Below, piece by piece: positions 61,409 to 64,000 of a stretch of DNA of 64,000 nt (position 1 is the stretch's first letter; each line of letters begins with the position of its first letter). The notes under the pieces were generated by a model that had not been told where the DNA came from, made no database searches, and saw only the letters and a list, made by a program, of their open reading frames with translations. Source of the stretch: DATKPE01 sp033854175 (GTDB lineage Bacteria > Bacteroidota > Ignavibacteria > UBA10030 > SZUA-254). The stretch is from the NCBI GenBank assembly GCA_033854175.1, contig JAWOKN010000158.1, positions 1 to 64,000 of the forward strand. Reading direction: 5' to 3'. The position numbers and the translations under genes were made by a program.

Positions 61409-61437
61409 AATATAGATGATTCATCCCTGAATAGCAA
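61409..61437 (-). promoter_or_regulatory. Predicted promoter of the deoxynucleoside kinase
   Basis: On the minus strand, TTGCTA (61432-61437) and TATATT (61409-61414) are separated by 17 bases. A start near 61402 would leave only about three bases before the ATG at 61399. Confidence 0.5.
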
Positions 61438-61572
61438 CAATCTTCACCCTCATGACACCCACTCCTCATGGGTGATGGTGGTAACAAGGGTCTTGGTACA
61501 GCTGCAGTGCGCGGGCGGGAGTATTCCGTTTTATGAATATCCCGGTGCGATATTGCTTCTGTTGAATATAGC

Positions 61573-62712
61573 TCACCTGCTGTCACAGAGCGGGAACTGT
61601 CCGTGGCCCGGCACATTCCCGCCGACGTTCAACACAATACCGGTGTCGACCAGAACATGACCGAACATGTCCGTCACACGGAACGTATAAGGTCCCGGCC
61701 CCATACCGTTCGGTTCCACAAAGTAATTGTAGCTCATTCTGTTGACGTTTGCGAAGGTTCCTCCGCTTGTCAGATATTCCACGCTCATGATCGGATAACG
61801 GTAATTCCGAATCTGAACTGCAGTCCACCACTGACTGCTTGCGTCCATAAAGTGGTAAATAATTGGCCCCGAGATGTTACACGTGACGAGGTGCCAGCTG
61901 ATTTTCACCCTGCCCAGGGCCGTATCCGCGATTTTCGAGAAGGCGAGCGGGCTGAGGTCGATATCCCCGGGCTGGCATTCGGGGCAGCGGTCCACGATGC
62001 GGATGAAGATATCGGCGTTCGGACCGCTCACGCTCAGACAGGCGCCGCATATCGCCGATCCGGCATAATCGGTCTGGTTCATCGCACCGACCATGAGATC
62101 ATTCGGCGTAGGATCGAAGAGGCAATTTCCCCCGCCGTCGGCAAAACTGTAGAAGGTTGCATCACCGGTATGGGTTCCCTGCGTCGGGGAGCAAAGCGGC
62201 AGGTCCCCCATGGAAGAGAGGATAAGGTAGCCATCCGAGGAAACACGCACCCAGTAGCCTGAGCCGGACTGAATCGAATCGGAGACAAAATATCCGGAGG
62301 AATTGTATCCGAAGAATCTCGAAGACACGATCCCCGGAGGAATGCTTTGTACCGCACTGGCAGGGATTGTCTGCGATATCGATCCGATCATGTTCCACCC
62401 TGCCGTCACGGGTACGGTGTCATCGATAACGAAGGATCCGGGGATGGTTTGTGTCGTCCCGCTGTCGGGTTTTAACCAGTACCCGTTGCCAACACTCAGG
62501 GATTCCGCGTTGAGGTAGTCTCCTGCGTACGCAAATGCCGTGACGTGTGAGGGGGAGAAGAGTTGCGATACCCGGGGGTCGGCCGGCCGGAGCGGGACAG
62601 AGGAAAGATTCCAGCCAGGGTTGAGATGAACCCTAGCGGAGTCCGTTGGAGAGGATTGCCGGCCGAAGCAGTACGTCAGTGAAAGAAGTATGAGTGAAAT
62701 AATTCTCATCAT
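61573..62712 (-). CDS. Secreted bacterial expansin-like protein
   Basis: 379 residues. A signal peptide (ISLILLSLTYCFG) is followed by a two-part region (~28-165) with GWNLSSVPLRP and GWNMIGSI repeats and GYWL/GYWV ends, common in FCB surface proteins. Residues ~170-280 are a GH45-like double-psi barrel: GDATFYSFADGGGNC, the IRIVDRCPECQPGDIDLS segment with the conserved Asp, and AFSKIADTALGRVKISWHLV. Residues ~285-375 form the second, beta-sandwich expansin domain (SSQWWTAVQIRNYRYPIMS with aromatic residues). So this is a two-domain expansin (EXLX type), which loosens cellulose or peptidoglycan without hydrolysis. Expansins are uncommon in this group. Confidence 0.8.
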   Translation of the reverse strand: MMRIISLILLSLTYCFGRQSSPTDSARVHLNPGWNLSSVPLRPADPRVSQLFSPSHVTAFAYAGDYLNAESLSVGNGYWLKPDSGTTQTIPGSFVIDDTVPVTAGWNMIGSISQTIPASAVQSIPPGIVSSRFFGYNSSGYFVSDSIQSGSGYWVRVSSDGYLILSSMGDLPLCSPTQGTHTGDATFYSFADGGGNCLFDPTPNDLMVGAMNQTDYAGSAICGACLSVSGPNADIFIRIVDRCPECQPGDIDLSPLAFSKIADTALGRVKISWHLVTCNISGPIIYHFMDASSQWWTAVQIRNYRYPIMSVEYLTSGGTFANVNRMSYNYFVEPNGMGPGPYTFRVTDMFGHVLVDTGIVLNVGGNVPGHGQFPLCDSR

Positions 62713-62729
62713 GAATTCGGATTACACCA

Positions 62730-62758
62730 AAGATAAGGAGTTTTGAACCGGATAGCAA
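62730..62758 (-). promoter_or_regulatory. Predicted promoter of the expansin gene
   Basis: On the minus strand, TTGCTA (62753-62758) and TATCTT (62730-62735) are separated by 17 bases; a start near 62723 leaves about ten leader bases. Confidence 0.5.
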
Positions 62759-62837
62759 CGGAGGAGGGTCAAACGAGGATCTCGATGATGTGACCCTTGG
62801 TCTCCCGCGACACTCATGTCAGTCACTGTGAACGGGT

Positions 62838-64000
62838 TTACTGCCAGGTTTTGCGGATGCTCTTCAGATATCCCTGCGCGGAACTGTTTCCCAGTTTCGC
62901 CGATTTGATCATCATTTCTTCTCCTCGTTTCTTATCACCCTTATCAGTAAAGATCATGCCGAGGTTATAGTAAGCGTCGGAGTAGGTTGTATCGATCGAG
63001 ACCGCCCGCTGAAAGAGTGGCAGGGCTTCGTCTTCATTATTATTCTGTGCAAAAATGCTCCCCAGGTTATTCATCGCGCGGGCTTGATTCGAGTCGAGCG
63101 CAATGGCTTTCTGAAAGAGAAAAATTGCGTGGGATGTGTCGCCCTTGTCCAGAAAAGCGTTCCCCTCGGTTACGCAAAAACTCGCATATCGGATCTTTAA
63201 CCCTTTGTTGGTGGGATCAAGCCTGACCCAGGCGGTGTAAACTGAGTCGCGGCGGTCATAAGCGTCCGGATTGTAGGCTGTGAGTACCTCGACCTGATTT
63301 TCATATCCGCGCGGATCTCCGGGGAATAATTTCGAATAGTGTTCCCAAACATCGATGGTTTTCAGCGGCTCGTTCTCTGCCGCATAGTACCTGCTGAGGC
63401 GGAGGTTATGTGTATAATGGCCGAGGTGGGAGAGGATCCGGGTGTCCCAGAGCGATTCGAATCTCTTGATGCTCGGTTCCCGCGTTGCATTGAGGATATA
63501 CCATGGGGCTGTGAGCGCCAGAGTGACTGTCAGGATGAGAAAGAAGGTCCGGATGCCTGTCTCATTTTGCCGTTTATGGTACAGATGAGCAAAGAGCAGG
63601 TTCAGGAGAAAAAAATGTGCAGCAAAGACATCCCAGTCACTTGCGTATCCCTGTTCGATTTTCGCCAACCAGAGGTAGATGAATATCGGCAGGGTCGCGA
63701 TCACAAGCCAGAATGCAGGAGGGTCGAATGGATGCATTCCTCGCTCTCGTGTGATCAACCAGCGCAAGATGAATGCGACTGCGAAGGGTGATATGAAGAG
63801 GGCGTAATTTCCGATATCGATTGCGTGGAAAAATGAAAATATCGTGTATGCCTGTGAATACTGATTAATTGCGGAAATGTCGGAGGTGAGTGACAGGAAA
63901 TGACTCATCGGGCTGATATCGATGAGGTGCGTGATATCAAACCGCGCAAGTGCAAGAATCCCCAGCGTCAGAGCAACCCCCGCCCCGGCTCCTACCACGA
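62838..64000 (-). CDS. Partial membrane protein with C-terminal TPR repeats
   Basis: At least 387 residues; the reading frame runs off the right edge, so the N-terminus is missing and the GTG near the edge is probably not the start. The visible part begins with several membrane helices (to about residue 170: ALTLGILALARF, LFISPFAVAFILRWL, AFWLVIATLPIFIYLWLA, FFLILTVTLALTAPWYIL). It then has four or more tetratricopeptide repeats (AIFLFQKAIALDSNQARAMN, ALPLFQRAVSIDTTYSDAYY). The layout is that of multi-pass glycosyltransferase-like or O-antigen-type membrane proteins with TPR tails; without the N-terminus the function is open. Confidence 0.75.
   Translation of the reverse strand, partial: VVGAGAGVALTLGILALARFDITHLIDISPMSHFLSLTSDISAINQYSQAYTIFSFFHAIDIGNYALFISPFAVAFILRWLITRERGMHPFDPPAFWLVIATLPIFIYLWLAKIEQGYASDWDVFAAHFFLLNLLFAHLYHKRQNETGIRTFFLILTVTLALTAPWYILNATREPSIKRFESLWDTRILSHLGHYTHNLRLSRYYAAENEPLKTIDVWEHYSKLFPGDPRGYENQVEVLTAYNPDAYDRRDSVYTAWVRLDPTNKGLKIRYASFCVTEGNAFLDKGDTSHAIFLFQKAIALDSNQARAMNNLGSIFAQNNNEDEALPLFQRAVSIDTTYSDAYYNLGMIFTDKGDKKRGEEMMIKSAKLGNSSAQGYLKSIRKTWQ

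Overview
This 64 kb window reads as one continuous bacterial chromosome segment of roughly even GC content. It is densely coded, mostly with housekeeping and cell-envelope genes. Two proteins (the partial gene at the left edge and the one ending at 47202) carry a C-terminal secretion tail with a YPNPFNP motif, a late DxLGR turn and a Lys-rich end. That is the type A sorting signal of the type IX secretion system as it appears in Ignavibacteria, Kryptonia, Kapabacteria and related FCB-group lineages. Many signal peptides and lipoboxes, a eukaryotic-like Ser/Thr kinase with a propeller tail, M61/M16/M1/S41 peptidases and a PurC of about 300 residues fit that assignment. No rRNA, tRNA, CRISPR array, insertion sequence or prophage was recognised.

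Layout. 0-7 kb: partial secreted protein, Ser/Thr kinase, lipoprotein, M61 peptidase, CDF metal exporter. 7.1-8.5 kb: an isolated pilin-like gene and the largest non-coding gap. 8.5-12.2 kb: a molybdate transporter remnant (internally deleted modA, intact modB, no modC) followed by a CbiM-CbiQ-CbiO cobalt/nickel ECF transporter. 12.3-20 kb: ChaN/EreA-like protein, six-PAS hybrid histidine kinase, glutathione peroxidase, a protein made of two copies of an unknown domain, and a SPOR protein. 20-30.4 kb: an amidohydrolase, a citrate-lyase-like protein and a molybdenum-cofactor island (moeA, moaD, moaE, moaA, moaC-moaB fusion). Two sulfite-oxidase-family molybdoenzymes, a tiny Cys-rich lipoprotein, a cytochrome b, a Lys/Glu/Met heptapeptide-repeat protein and a frameshifted small gene are interleaved with it. 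30.5-39 kb: rmuC, tsaC, a class III cyclase-like protein, an AddB-type nuclease without AddA, pfkA and aat. 39-48.5 kb: response regulator, amidohydrolase, purC, an active/inactive M16 pair, a T9SS protein and rlmN. 48.5-64 kb: M1 peptidase with HEAT repeats, adk, glycerophosphodiesterase, two envelope proteins, a TPR-CHAT lipoprotein with a degraded active site, an ECF sigma factor with a toastrack protein, tmk, a C-terminal processing protease, a deoxynucleoside kinase, a bacterial expansin and a partial TPR membrane protein.

How it works together. The 22.8-30.4 kb block builds molybdopterin (MoaA and MoaC for the precursor, MoaD/MoaE for sulfur insertion, MogA/MoaB and MoeA for adenylation and metal insertion). 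It also carries two likely users of the cofactor, one with an adjacent membrane cytochrome b as probable electron donor. The molybdate importer upstream is decayed, so metal supply must come from elsewhere. Many intergenic gaps contain a recurring promoter shape, TTGnnn, 17 bp, TAnnnT, read on both strands. It helps choose starts for several genes.

Limits: all calls come from reading the sequence and translations by eye. No alignment, profile search or structure prediction was run, so family names rest on recognised motifs and exact starts are judged from ribosome-binding sites, promoters and known N-termini.
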